Positions 1-10,023 of a stretch of DNA of 64,000 nucleotides are shown here, piece after piece (positions within the stretch are counted from its first letter, which is position 1; each line of letters starts with the position of its first letter). Under the pieces are notes generated by a model that had not been told where the DNA came from, did not search any database, and saw only the letters and a program-made list of their open reading frames with translations. The DNA comes from Piscicola geometra (taxonomy: Eukaryota; Annelida; Clitellata; Hirudinida; Piscicolidae): NCBI GenBank assembly GCA_943735955.1, contig OX030955.1:405001-469000 (forward strand), in the 5' to 3' direction. Made by a program: the position numbers and the translations under genes.

Positions 1-74
1 ACATCCCCCCTCAGCCTCCCACCATGTCGCATCATGCTAACCATTTCCACTCTCTTCCCCTCCATCATCACCAT

Positions 75-415
75 CTCTCACTTCTTCACCATCTCTCTTC
101 CCCTCCATCATCACCATCTTTCTTCCCCTCCATCATCACCATCTCTCTTCCCCTCCATCATCACCATCTCTCTTCCCCTCCATCATCACCATCTCTCTTC
201 CCTTCCCTCATCACCATCTCTCTTCCCCTCCATCATCACCATCTCTCTTCCCCTCCATCATCACCATCTCTTTTCCCCTCCATCATCACCATCTCTCTTC
301 CCCTCCATCATCACCATCTCTCTTCCCTTCCTTCATCACCATCTCTCTTTCCCTCCAACATCACCATCTCTCTTCCCCTCCCTCATCACCATCTTTCTTC
401 CCCTCCACCATCACC
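75..415. repeat. 25-bp pyrimidine-rich minisatellite
   Basis: Tandem copies of a roughly 25-bp unit built from CCCCTCCATCATCACCATC followed by TCTCTT, with scattered C/T substitutions. The open frames through it on the + strand (Pro/Ser/His-rich) are by-products of the repeat and are not annotated as genes. Confidence 0.9.
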
Positions 416-713
416 TCCCACCTCAACAATCTTCACAAATGCTCAAAATGGCCTCTTGACGGCGTTTTTCGTTTCTTTTAAATTATTCGGACATTCCTCG
501 TTCCTAGTTGTCCATTTTTGAAATTTTCGCGTGAGAATTGGCATTCGTAGCATTGTTGTTGCGTGAGGGAGGCCTGGAAGGTATACTTTGAGTAATGCTT
601 CAGTCTTAAAAGATAATCAGAATATCATTCTAAATGTTTACAGATTCTTGCTTTGAGCTTTAAACCAGCGTTATTTTGCACATTAGACACACAATATTCG
701 TTTGATCGCCTCT

Positions 714-789
714 AAAAGCCATGATGTTAGACATCTCCGCTGCTAGCTGGCAAAAGCCATGATGTTAGACATCTCCGCTGCTAGCTGGC
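714..789. repeat. 38-bp perfect direct duplication
   Basis: Two adjacent identical 38-bp copies beginning AAAAGCCATGATGTTAGAC and ending GCTAGCTGGC. A further CTAGCTGGCA occurs near 1020. Two identical copies imply a recent tandem duplication. Confidence 0.9.
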
Positions 790-1164
790 ATAATTACACA
801 AATTAGAGCACTTGTTGACGTCTTAAAAGTCAACTGCACTTCAAATTTCGATTTTAAATCTTCCAATTCATCTATTTCCTTTCAGCAACAACTTTAAATT
901 CAACGTGTTTCACCCTTCTTTTTAAAATCTCACATATGTTTCACAGCAGTTTGCAGTTTCTCACACCTTTCACTAGGACACGCAGAACTCTATGTGCTTT
1001 TCTAACAGCACTCTGGCAACTAGCTGGCATTTGTCCATCCAAACGCATGCATTCCCGTTTACAGGAGTCAAATGGTCGCCTGTATTTAAAGCATTTTTAG
1101 CTATAGAATGGTTTTTTGCAAAGTAGTCCTAACTTTACACGCACCTGAGGCTAACAGCGTATTT

Positions 1165-1320
1165 TCATTATCAATCCATTATTAATCATTATCAATCCAT
1201 TATTAATCATTATCAATCCATTATTAATCATTATCAATCCATTATTAATCCTTATCAATCCATTATTAATCATTATCAATCCATTATTAATCATTATCAA
1301 CCCATTATAAATCATTATCA
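1165..1320. repeat. 21-bp AT-rich tandem array
   Basis: About seven copies of CATTATCAATCCATTATTAA plus one base, with a few late substitutions (CCTTATC, CCATTATAA). Confidence 0.9.
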
Positions 1321-1375
1321 AACCTGCAAGCTTCCCGCAAGCCCGAATATCGATTGACCTTCTGTGACCTCCAAG

Positions 1376-1510
1376 CGGAACGCCCTTGACGTCAGAGTAA
1401 TCCTCGAGCAGGGCAACCCCTTCGAAGCTTGTAGCGCTTACTTTGAAGAATCATTTAGGCACCCTCACACGCCACTCCTTGGTCGGCACCCGCAAGATGC
1501 AGTTCGCTAG
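1376..1510 (+). CDS. possible terminal exon of an upstream gene (partial, unidentified)
   Basis: A 45-codon open stretch follows a candidate acceptor (CTCCAAG at 1369-1375) and ends at TAG 1508-1510. An AATAAA lies 80 bp further on, at 1588-1593. In this frame the peptide starts RNALDVRVILEQGNPFEAC and ends RHPQDAVR. It is the least repetitive part of the first 1.9 kb and has codon-like base use, so I read it as the last exon of a + strand gene that begins outside the window. I do not recognise the protein. A second frame is also open here, and no upstream exon was found, so this remains weak. Confidence 0.3.
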   Translation, partial: RNALDVRVILEQGNPFEACSAYFEESFRHPHTPLLGRHPQDAVR

Positions 1511-1587
1511 AGGTTTTGTTAGCTAGTCTCCAATCCTTTTTGACAAATTATTTTCAATCTCGTCGAACTTTTGAACACTTTGCATTC

Positions 1588-1593
1588 AATAAA
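1588..1593 (+). terminator. possible polyadenylation signal for the upstream + strand gene
   Basis: AATAAA 80 bp after the stop of the candidate terminal exon at 1376-1510. It is convergent with the SNRNP40 signal at 1733-1738 on the other strand. Confidence 0.35.
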
Positions 1594-1732
1594 CGTTTAA
1601 GCTTCCGTCTTGTGCTTCATATGGCGCAAAACTTTATTCATTTTAAAATAGGTTTAGAACTTATGAGCTACTACTGAGCATGTGAAACATTTTCTATAGA
1701 AAAGTATTTACAAAAAAATATTTAATAAAAGA

Positions 1733-1738
1733 TTTATT
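1733..1738 (-). terminator. SNRNP40 polyadenylation signal
   Basis: TTTATT on the + strand, i.e. AATAAA on the minus strand, about 180 bp after the SNRNP40 stop codon. This is a normal 3' UTR length. Confidence 0.6.
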
Positions 1739-1919
1739 GGTTATAATTGCTGAACAGCAAATAATTCAAAAAGAAAATGGCGCTCGAAGACTCAATGAAG
1801 GCCAGAGAGTTTAATAAAGATAACATTAATGTTTCACTAAGACTCGCCACAAAAGTAAGACAAACACATTGCAAGCAGCAGCAAGGTTGCAAAGGTGACA
1901 AAGGTGACGGAGGAGGCAC

Positions 1920-4900
1920 TCACTCGATCTCTCCCAGGTAGATGTGCTTGTCGCTCGAGGCAGAAGCAACTGCAGGTGTTTGAGAGAGGAAGGAATGAGG
2001 CAGGAAGTGGAATGAAATATTCAATCAGAGGTTATGATGATGATTATGATCATGCCTCTTGATGAAACACTTATTGATGTAGCTGAGCTACATTGCAGCT
2101 TACAAGAAGAAAGGAGGAACTAACTGATTGGCTCGTGCGGGTGGAAAGCAACTTCGTTCACTGAGGCGCCATGGCCTGGAAACCTGCAGTGACAAAGAAA
2201 TCGATCTGAAACTGCTCCCTCGTGCCGCCAGAATGGCCCTGTCACATAGCCCAACATCTCCTCCAACCAACCACCCACCACCACCCCCCCATAAGCACCT
2301 GTAGAGGATCCTGCGTGAAGTGGTGCACCAGATGTAGACCATGCGGTCGCCACTGCCTGCTGCCACCTTGCTGCCGTCGTTGCTCCATGAGACTCGCAAG
2401 AGGTTCTGAGGTGGTTGCAGGTGCTTGCAGGTGGTTGAAGGTGCTTGCAGGTGGTTGCAGGTGGGTGAGTGGTGATGGAAGAGGTTCTGAGGTGGTTGCA
2501 GGTGCTTGCAGGTGGGTGAGTGGTGATGGAAGAGGTTCTGAGGTGGTTTCAGGTGCTTGCAGGTGGGTGAGTGGTGATGGAAGGTGTGTCATGGAGGAGT
2601 GTGAGGCTCAGAACTGAATGGAGAGGCTTGCAACAAAGGGCAAATCTGCCATTTTGGCAGCCGCTCAAATAAATTTGTGGAATAAACGGTTTTGGGTATA
2701 ATATATTAAAATTTTAGAATCTAAAGTCTAAATAAAAATTAAATTTAATTAATTAGAATGTTTTTAGTGCGAATGTTGGTTGTTTTGAATCTGTCGAGAA
2801 TGGCCGCAGCAGACCAAGATGGCCGCAGGGAATCAAAGCGCTCAAGGAGAAAGGATAAAGGAGAAAGCTTTCCATAGCAGCAGCAATACCAGCGTTGGCA
2901 AAGACTTCTCCTTCACCCTCTTTCGCAGCCTCGGCACCAGTGGCAAGACAGAAAATTGAGAAGAATGATGATTGTGTTTTGAGGATGATGTGGTGATGAT
3001 TGTGCTGTGGTATGAGTGTTGGTATTGTGGTGATGAACGAATTTTTTATTTATGGTGATAGTGATTTTTTGGCGGTGATTGTCATGGTGGGGTGGGTGAG
3101 GTTGGATTATTGAGGTTGATTGTGTGTTTATATATATATTTTAATTTATATATATACATATATTGGTAGTGGTCTAAAAACCGTTTTATTTAACAAATTT
3201 ATTTGAAGAGCGCCTTTGTTCACTTAGTAAAGGGCGCTATACAAATCATTAGTGATTGATTGATTGATTGATTGATCACAATCATGCATTTTCTGAAAGC
3301 CACGATTAAAAAGACCTTGTTGAGGCGTTCATTGAGGGAGTTTGGAAGTGAATGAAAGGAGTGAGGAGAGACTCAAGCTCCGAAGAGACGAACCTTCTCG
3401 AAGATGTGCTGGTTGCCCTGGAAGACCTTGACGCACCTCTCGACAGGAGCATACGGCCTCACGTCCCATATGCGCACTGGAGTGTGGGTGGTGCTGATGT
3501 AGCAACTGAAATAAGCCCTATTACTCTATAACCCAAACTCCCCTGTTACCCCTTCCCTCACCGCTCTCAACCACCCCTGACCAGTGCAAACTCCCCTGTT
3601 ACCCCTTCCTCACCACTCTCAACCACCCCTGACCAGTGTTGACCCCTTCCCTCACCGCTCTCAACCACCCCTGACCAGTGCAAACTCCCCTGTTACCCCT
3701 TCCCTCACCGCTCTCAACCACCCCTGACCAGTGTTGTCCATGGCGGTGGAGAGGACGTAGGACCCGTCGGGAGAGAGACTCAGGCCTGTGACTGAGTCCA
3801 CGTGACCCCTCATCCAGCAGGCCACTTCGCCCCTGCGTAAGTCCCACAACTTGCAGAAGGAGGAGGAGAAGGATGGGAGATGAGGAGGATGAGGAGGAGG
3901 GAGAGATGAGGAGGAGGGAGAGATGAGGAGGAGGGAGAGATGAGGAGGAGGGAGAGATGAGGAGGAGGGAGAGATGAGGAGGAGGGAGAGATGAGGAGGA
4001 GGGAGAGATGAGGAGGAGGAGGAGGGAGAGATGAGGAGGAGGGAGAGGAGGATGAGGAGGAGGGAGAGATGAAGAAGAGAAGGGAGAGATGAGGAGGAGG
4101 GAGAGATGAGGAGAAAGAAGGAGAGATGAGGAAGAGGAGGGAGAAATGAGGTGAGGTGTTGGAGGTGCCAAAAAGAATGAAATTCTTTTCCAAATATAGA
4201 TTTATGATTTAAATGCAAAACAACCTTCATTACTCACCCCTTCAGCCCTACTATTCCCCTCTTTTATTACTCCACCTCACTCCAATCCCCCTCAACTGGC
4301 CAGCACCTTGATGTCATTGTCGATGCCTGCACTGAGCACCTGGTCGGAGTTGTCGTTGAAGGCGACAGCGAGGCTCTGGTATTGCGTGTCCAGCGTCTGC
4401 ACTGCTGACTTGCGCCGTGAGTCCCAGATCTGTGCACAGTGCTTCTTGGTATCATCATCATCTCTATTAAAACTATCATCATTACCATCATCATCACTGT
4501 TATCAAAACCATCACCACCATCGCATCATCATCGTCATCTCTACCATGAAACATCATCATCATCATCATCGTGGCACCTTGACAGTGTTGTCATCAGAGG
4601 CACTGCACAACATCTGAGGACCCCTGCGAGCCACTCCACATGCGTTCACGTACGCTGTGTGTCCCTGTGCATGTGATGATGATGATGATGATGTTTATTT
4701 AATATAGCAGCAAGTGGAGGTGAGGGGCTTGAGAATGATTATGATATAAAAATGGTATGTCTAGAGAAATCCTTTTTGTTCTTCCCATCATTTAATTATT
4801 CTTATCACTTTTATTATTCTTATCATTTTTATTATTCTTATCATTTTTATTATTCTTATCATTTTTATTATTCTTATCATTTTTATTCTTCTTATCATTT

Positions 4901-7496
4901 TTATTATTCTTATCATTTTTATTATTCTTATCATTTTTATTATTCTTATCATTTTTATTCTTCTTATCATTTTTATTATTCTTATCATTTTTATTATTCT
5001 TATCATTTTTATTATTCTTATCATTTTTATTCTTCTTATCATTTTTATTATTCTTATCATTTTTATTATTCTTATCATTTTTATTATTTTTATCATTTTT
5101 ATTATTCTTATCATTTTTATTATTCTTATCATTTTTATTATTCTTATCATTTTTATTATTCTTATCATTTTTATTATTCTTATCATTTTTATTATTCTTA
5201 TCATTTTTATTCTTCTCATCATTTTTATTATTCTTATCATTTTTATTATTCTTATCATTTTTATTCTTCTTATCATTTTATTATTCTTATCATTTTTATT
5301 ATTCTTATCATTTTTATTATTCTTATCACTTTTATTATTTTTATCATTTTTATTATTCTTATCATTTTTATTATTCTTATCATTTTTATTATTCTTATCA
5401 TTTTTATTCTTCTTATCATTTTTATTATTCTTATCATTTTTATTATTCTTATCATTTTTATTATTCTTATCATTTTTATTCTTCTTATCATTTTTATTAT
5501 TCTTATCATTTTTATTATTCTTATCATTTTTATTATTTTTATCATTTTTATTATTCTTATCATTTTTATTATTCTTATCATTTTTATTATTCTTATCATT
5601 TTTATTATTCTTATCATTTTTATTATTCTTATCATTTTTATTATTCTTATCATTTTTATTCTTCTCATCATTTTTATTATTCTTATCATTTTTATTATTC
5701 TTATCATTTTTATTCTTCTTATCATTTTATTATTCTTATCATTTTTATTATTCTTATCATTTTTATTATTCTTATCATTTTTATTATTCTTATCATTTTT
5801 ATTCTTCTTATCATTTTTATTATTCTTATCATTTTTATTCTTCTCATCATTTTTATTATTCTTATCATTTTTATTCTTCTCATCATTTTTATTATTCTTA
5901 TCATTTTTATTATTCTCATCATTTTTATTATTCTTATCATTTTTATTATTCTTATCATTTTTATTATTCTTATCGTTTTTATTATTCTTATCATTTTTAT
6001 TATTCTTATCATTTTTATTATTCTTATCATTTTTATTATTCTTATCATTTTTATTATTCTTATCATTTTTATTATTCTTATCATTTTTATTATTCTTATC
6101 ATTTTTATTATTCTTATCATTTTTATTATTCTTATCATTTTTATTATTCTTATCATTTTTATTATTCTTATCATTTTTATTATTCTTATCATTTTTATTA
6201 TTCTTATCATTTTTATTATTCTTATCATTTTTATTATTATCATCATTTTTATTATTCTTATCATTTTTATTATTCTTATCATTTTTATTATTCTTATCAT
6301 TTTTATTATTCTTATCATTTTTATTATTATCATCATTTTTATTATTCTTATCATTTTTATTATTCTTATCATTTTTATTATTCTTATCATTTTTATTATT
6401 CTTATCATTTTTATTATTCTTATCATTTTTATTATTCTTATCATTTTTATTATTCTTATCATTTTTATTATTCTTATCATTTTTATTATTCTTATCATTT
6501 TTATTATTCTTATCATTTTTATTATTCTTATCATTTTTATTATTCTTATCATTTTTATTATTCTTATCATTTTTATTATTCTTATCATTTTTATTATTCT
6601 TATCATTTTTATTATTCTTATCATTTTTATTATTCTTATCATTTTTATTATTCTTATCATTTTTATTATTCTTATCAATTTTATGATTCTTCTTCTTATT
6701 AGCATAATTCTTCTTATTATGAAACGTTGAGTGATGAGTGATGAGTGGCGAGGAATGGAGTGAGTGAGTGATGAATGGAGGGGAGGGGAGTGGAGTGAGT
6801 GAGTGATGAATGGAGGGGAGGGGAGAGAGTGAGTGATGAATGGAGGAGAGGGGAGTGGAGTGAGTGAGTGATGATGGAGGGGAGGGAGTGGAGTGAGTGA
6901 GTGATGAATGGAGAAGAGGGGAGTGGAGTGAGTGAGTGATGAATGGAGGAGAGGAGAGTGGAGTGAGTGAGTGACGATGGAGGGGAGGGAGTGGAGTGAG
7001 TGAGTGATGAATGGAGGAGAGGGGAGTGGAGTGAGTGAGTGATGAATGGAGGAGAGGGGAGTGGAGTGAGTGAGTGATGAATGGAGGGGAGGGGAGTGGA
7101 GTGAGTGAGTGATGAATGGAGGGGAGGGAGTGGAGGAGTGAGTGATGAATGGAGGGGAGGGAGTGGAGTGAGTGAGTGATGAATGGAGGAGAGGGGATGG
7201 AGGAGTGAGTGATGAATGGAGGAGAGGGGATGGAGGAGTGAGTGATGAATGGAGGGGAGGGGAGTGGAGTGAGTGAGTGATGAATGGAGGGGAGGGAGTG
7301 GAGGAGTGAGTGATGAATGGAGGGGAAGGAGTGGAGGAGTGAGTGATGAATGGAGGAGAGGGGATGGAGGAGTGAGAGGACGACCTTGTACTTGCGCAGT
7401 CGCTGGCCAGTCTGCACGTCCCACAAGGCCATCGTCTTGTCCGTCGAGCAGGAAAGCAGGTTGCTGTGGTGTTTCATACTACTACTACTACTACTG

Positions 7497-7527
<31 letters not shown>

Positions 7528-7625
7528 TACTGCTACTACTACTACTACTGCTACTACTACTACTACTACTACCACTACTACTACTACTGCTACTACTACT
7601 ACTACTACCACTATTACTACTACTG

Positions 7626-7656
<31 letters not shown>

Positions 7657-7675
7657 AACTACTACTACTACTACA

Positions 7676-7712
<37 letters not shown>

Positions 7713-8396
7713 AAACCTGCCATCAGTGCTGAAATGGAGGTCTAGGATGGCATTGTTGTGGCCTTGGAAGGTGGCTGCATTCGAGCACATTCCATACACC
7801 TCCCATATCACTGTTGTGTGGTTTGGAGAACTTTTAAAGTTCTTCAGGATATGCTAATTTTGAAATTAATAAAAAAAATTATAAATAATGCTACATGTGC
7901 ATGCATCAACTACTACAGAGCATTATAGACAAGTTTTGAAGATTCTTTTATTATCACTTTATAAATTAACTTAACTTTTAAATGAGAAGTAAACTAACAA
8001 ATCATTTTATCAGTTCCTGCAGAAGCATAGACACGTCCGTTTGGCGAGAACTTGCCACAGAAGATCTCGCCTTCGTGGCCTGACAGCAGCATTATGGGGG
8101 CATGCAGATTCGATGTCCGCTTTATGCCCTGGAAACATTAAAACATACTGAGTGAATTAAATGCAAAAAACAAAAAGATGTCAATTTAATTAAAAATTGA
8201 TTATAGAATGCATTAATCATTTATTAACTTTAAAACCTTAAAAATTAAAGATTAAATTATTGAAGCTAAAATATAGAAAACAAACCCCCATAACTTGCAA
8301 GGCACTTCCGACTTGCGAGAGAACCAAGTCCCCTTTAGGCTTTTTATTCGGCATCACCACTAGGGAAGTGCTTTCAGCCTTACGCTTCAAATCCAT
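1920..8396 (-). CDS. SNRNP40: U5 snRNP 40 kDa WD-repeat protein
   Basis: Core U5 small nuclear ribonucleoprotein subunit of the spliceosome, a seven-bladed WD40 propeller. Exons in transcript order are 8396-8295 (or 8286; two in-frame donors), 8128-7999, 7810-7717, 7463-7385, 4664-4578, 4429-4307, 3849-3729, 3476-3394, 2405-2299, 2183-2125 and 1969-1920. All phases join and give 344 aa, close to the human length. The start is the ATG of MDLKRKAES. The basic N-terminus has a PNKKPK cluster. Diagnostic blocks align with the family throughout: PIMLLSGHEGEIFC, SCSTDKTMALWDVQTG, GHTAYVNACGVARRGPQ, IDNDIKLWDLRRG, RGHVDSVTGLSLSPDGSY, AMDNTVRIWDVRPYAP, CVKVFQGNQHIFEKNLLR, SDKHIYLGEIE-stop. It lies head to head with COPZ1. 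The introns are packed with satellites but the exons are undamaged. Confidence 0.96.
2398..2582. repeat. G-rich minisatellite (TTGCAGGTGGGTGAGTGGTG)
   Basis: Diverged tandem copies of a unit of about 50 bp carrying GAGGTGGTTGCAGGTGCTTG and GGTGGGTGAGTGGTGATGGA. The array starts within ten bases of SNRNP40 exon 9, so its minus strand supplies the sequence directly upstream of that acceptor. Confidence 0.85.
3190..3275 (+). mobile_element. retroposon 3' tail (GGGCGCTATACAAAT + GATT repeats)
   Basis: The segment contains TTTGAAGAGCGCC, then AAGGGCGCTATACAAATCA and a short (TGAT)n run. The GCGCTATA-type tail resembles 3' ends of CR1/L2-clade LINEs and the SINEs they mobilise. Related tails occur at 33102-33136 (-), 45649-45706 (+), 48709-48760 (+) and 53697-53745 (-). 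No body or reading frame is visible here. Confidence 0.6.
3527..3733. repeat. ~53-bp array copying the SNRNP40 exon 7 donor
   Basis: About four units of ACTCCCCTGTTACCCCTTCC followed by CTCACCGCTCTCAACCACCC and CTGACCAGTG. On the minus strand each unit contains CACTGGTCAGGGGTGG, which is the exact exon/intron boundary of SNRNP40 exon 7 (3729/3728). The proximal boundary is the one used in my model. Confidence 0.85.
3857..4150. repeat. homopurine satellite (GAGGAGGAGGGAGAGAT)
   Basis: A 17-18 bp unit GATGAGGAGGAGGGAGA, almost pure purine on the + strand. On the minus strand it is a long polypyrimidine tract directly upstream of the exon 7 acceptor of SNRNP40 at 3850. Confidence 0.9.
4450..4573. 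repeat. CAT/ATC-rich microsatellite
   Basis: Interrupted ATC repeats between SNRNP40 exons 6 and 5; non-coding. Confidence 0.8.
4796..6696. repeat. 1.9-kb 18-bp AT-rich satellite in SNRNP40 intron
   Basis: About 105 tandem copies of TTTTATTATTCTTATCAT, with rare variants (TTCTTCTT, TCTCATC, TATCATC). The unit length is a multiple of three, so long frames stay open on both strands (Tyr/Ser/His and Ile/Lys/Met/Arg repeats). These have no other evidence of being genes. The array lies in intron 4, between exons 4 and 5. Confidence 0.95.
6727..7378. repeat. GAGTGAGTGATGAATGGAGG minisatellite
   Basis: About 20 copies of a variable 30-35 bp unit based on GAGTGAGTGATGAATGGAGG plus GGAGGGGAGTG. It ends a few bases from the donor of SNRNP40 exon 4. 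Confidence 0.9.
7478..7712. repeat. (TAC)n microsatellite
   Basis: A trinucleotide run of about 235 bp with a few TGC, ACC and AAC interruptions. It fills the whole intron between SNRNP40 exons 3 and 4. Confidence 0.95.
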
Positions 8397-8815
8397 CTTC
8401 ACTTTCGATTTCAATTTCAGAAAATGACTCTCATTAAGTTTTAACAATTTTTTTCACCGTACTTTTACGTTAAATGATTTAAATTTTTTATAAACTTTTA
8501 AGAAACCTGTATCGAACTAAATTTTATTTATTTTTATGACCTAAAAAAAGCCGATTAGAAAAAAGTTGACGATAAAAAAGTATAATGCATAGAGAGTAAA
8601 TTTTTTAAAAAATACTATTTTATTGAAATAAAATCATTGTAAATACAATTCTTAATTAAAATAAAATAGTTTTTGTTAAATTCGAAAAAAATAAATTATA
8701 TATATATATTAATTAAAAGCAATATTTGGTATATATCCACGTAAACACAAACAGAGTGGAAAGCCTTGCATTTGAATTCCTTATTTTGGTTCTTTAAGGA
8801 AGTTCCTCTCAAACG
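8397..8815. promoter_or_regulatory. probable bidirectional promoter of SNRNP40 and COPZ1
   Basis: Only 419 bp separate the start codons of SNRNP40 (8396, -) and COPZ1 (8816, +). The interval is very AT-rich, with no coding exon and no satellite array, unlike most non-coding DNA here. A shared divergent promoter is inferred from geometry; I see no specific factor site that I would vouch for. Confidence 0.5.
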
Positions 8816-9889
8816 ATGGATATGTGTCTTCTGGTGATTAGTTTCATGCAATATTTCATTAATATTTGCTAATTATTTTTTTCACAAATATGTTCAGTTG
8901 CAGCTCAGCTGTAATCAATCTATTCCATTAACCAATTATTAACTATTTTTTGGACCTAATTACCTTTTATCAGGACCCTAGCATGTATGTGGTGAAAGGG
9001 ATTCTTATAATAGACAATGATGGGAACAGATTACTGGCCAGGGTATCATTTATATGTCCCATACTCTATGAAATGAATTGTTATATTTGTTACAATTGAT
9101 ATGCATGTATTCAGCCCCCTTGAAGATCAAACCATTGTACTACAGTACTATGACGAAACATTTCCTTCATTGAAAGAACAAAAACTCTTTGAGAAGAATC
9201 TTTTCAACAAGACTCACAAAGCCAATGGTCCGTTTCCAAAACAACCTCAACTTCTCAACCTCAACTTCTCAACCTCAACTTCTCAATCGAAACTTTTCCA
9301 AAACATGTTCCATGCATGGATGCAAGCTGCCAGCACTAATGCACATGACCCTCACCTTGCAGGCGAGATCATCATGCTGGAGGGACTGACGTGCGTGTAC
9401 AGGAGCAGTGTTGACCTCTTCTTCTACGTCATCGGATCCGCCCAAGAAAACGAAGTGACTGCTGTGATTAGCTCTTTATTAGCATTATTATTCTTATTAT
9501 TGATAATATATTTATATCGTCATTATCATTGCTTATTTAAAATATTTTTTTACTTAATTTTTTAAATAACTTTCTAAAAACCATATTAAACACTTTATCA
9601 ACCACCCTACATAACCTTCTTCATGTCTTGATGGTGATGATGATGATGATGATGATGAAGATGATGATGAGGATGATGTTGAGGATGATGATAACGATTA
9701 TGATGATGGTGGTGGTGATAATGATGACGTTACCACCCACCCACAGCTGATCTTAGCGAGTGTGTTGAATGGAGTGTTTGAGAGCGTGTGTCTGCTGCTG
9801 CACAAGAACGTCGAGAAGAGGTGTCTCCTTGACAACATGGATGGAGTCTTCCTCGCCGTCGACGAGATCTGTGACTCTGGGTAGGTGTC

Positions 9890-9939
<50 letters not shown>

Positions 9940-9957
9940 TGTGTGTGTGTGTGTGTG

Positions 9958-10023
<66 letters not shown>

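Larger units (their letters stand above)
461..1375. other. no gene recognised; small repeats
   Basis: This AT-rich stretch contains no coding exon I can support. It holds a 38-bp direct duplication at 714-789 and a 21-bp tandem array at about 1165-1320, annotated separately. It could be intron or intergenic DNA of the gene whose possible last exon lies at 1376-1510. Confidence 0.5.

Noticed and set aside
4752..6686. 644-codon + strand frame (Tyr/Ser/His, then Leu/Ser/Phe repeats)
   Set aside because: It lies wholly within the 18-bp satellite; no homology, no composition like protein-coding DNA.
5273..7723. 816-codon minus-strand open frame spanning satellites and SNRNP40 exon 4
   Set aside because: It is open because repeat units are multiples of three. 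Only the short STDKTMALWDVQTG part is real coding sequence, and it belongs to a spliced SNRNP40 exon.
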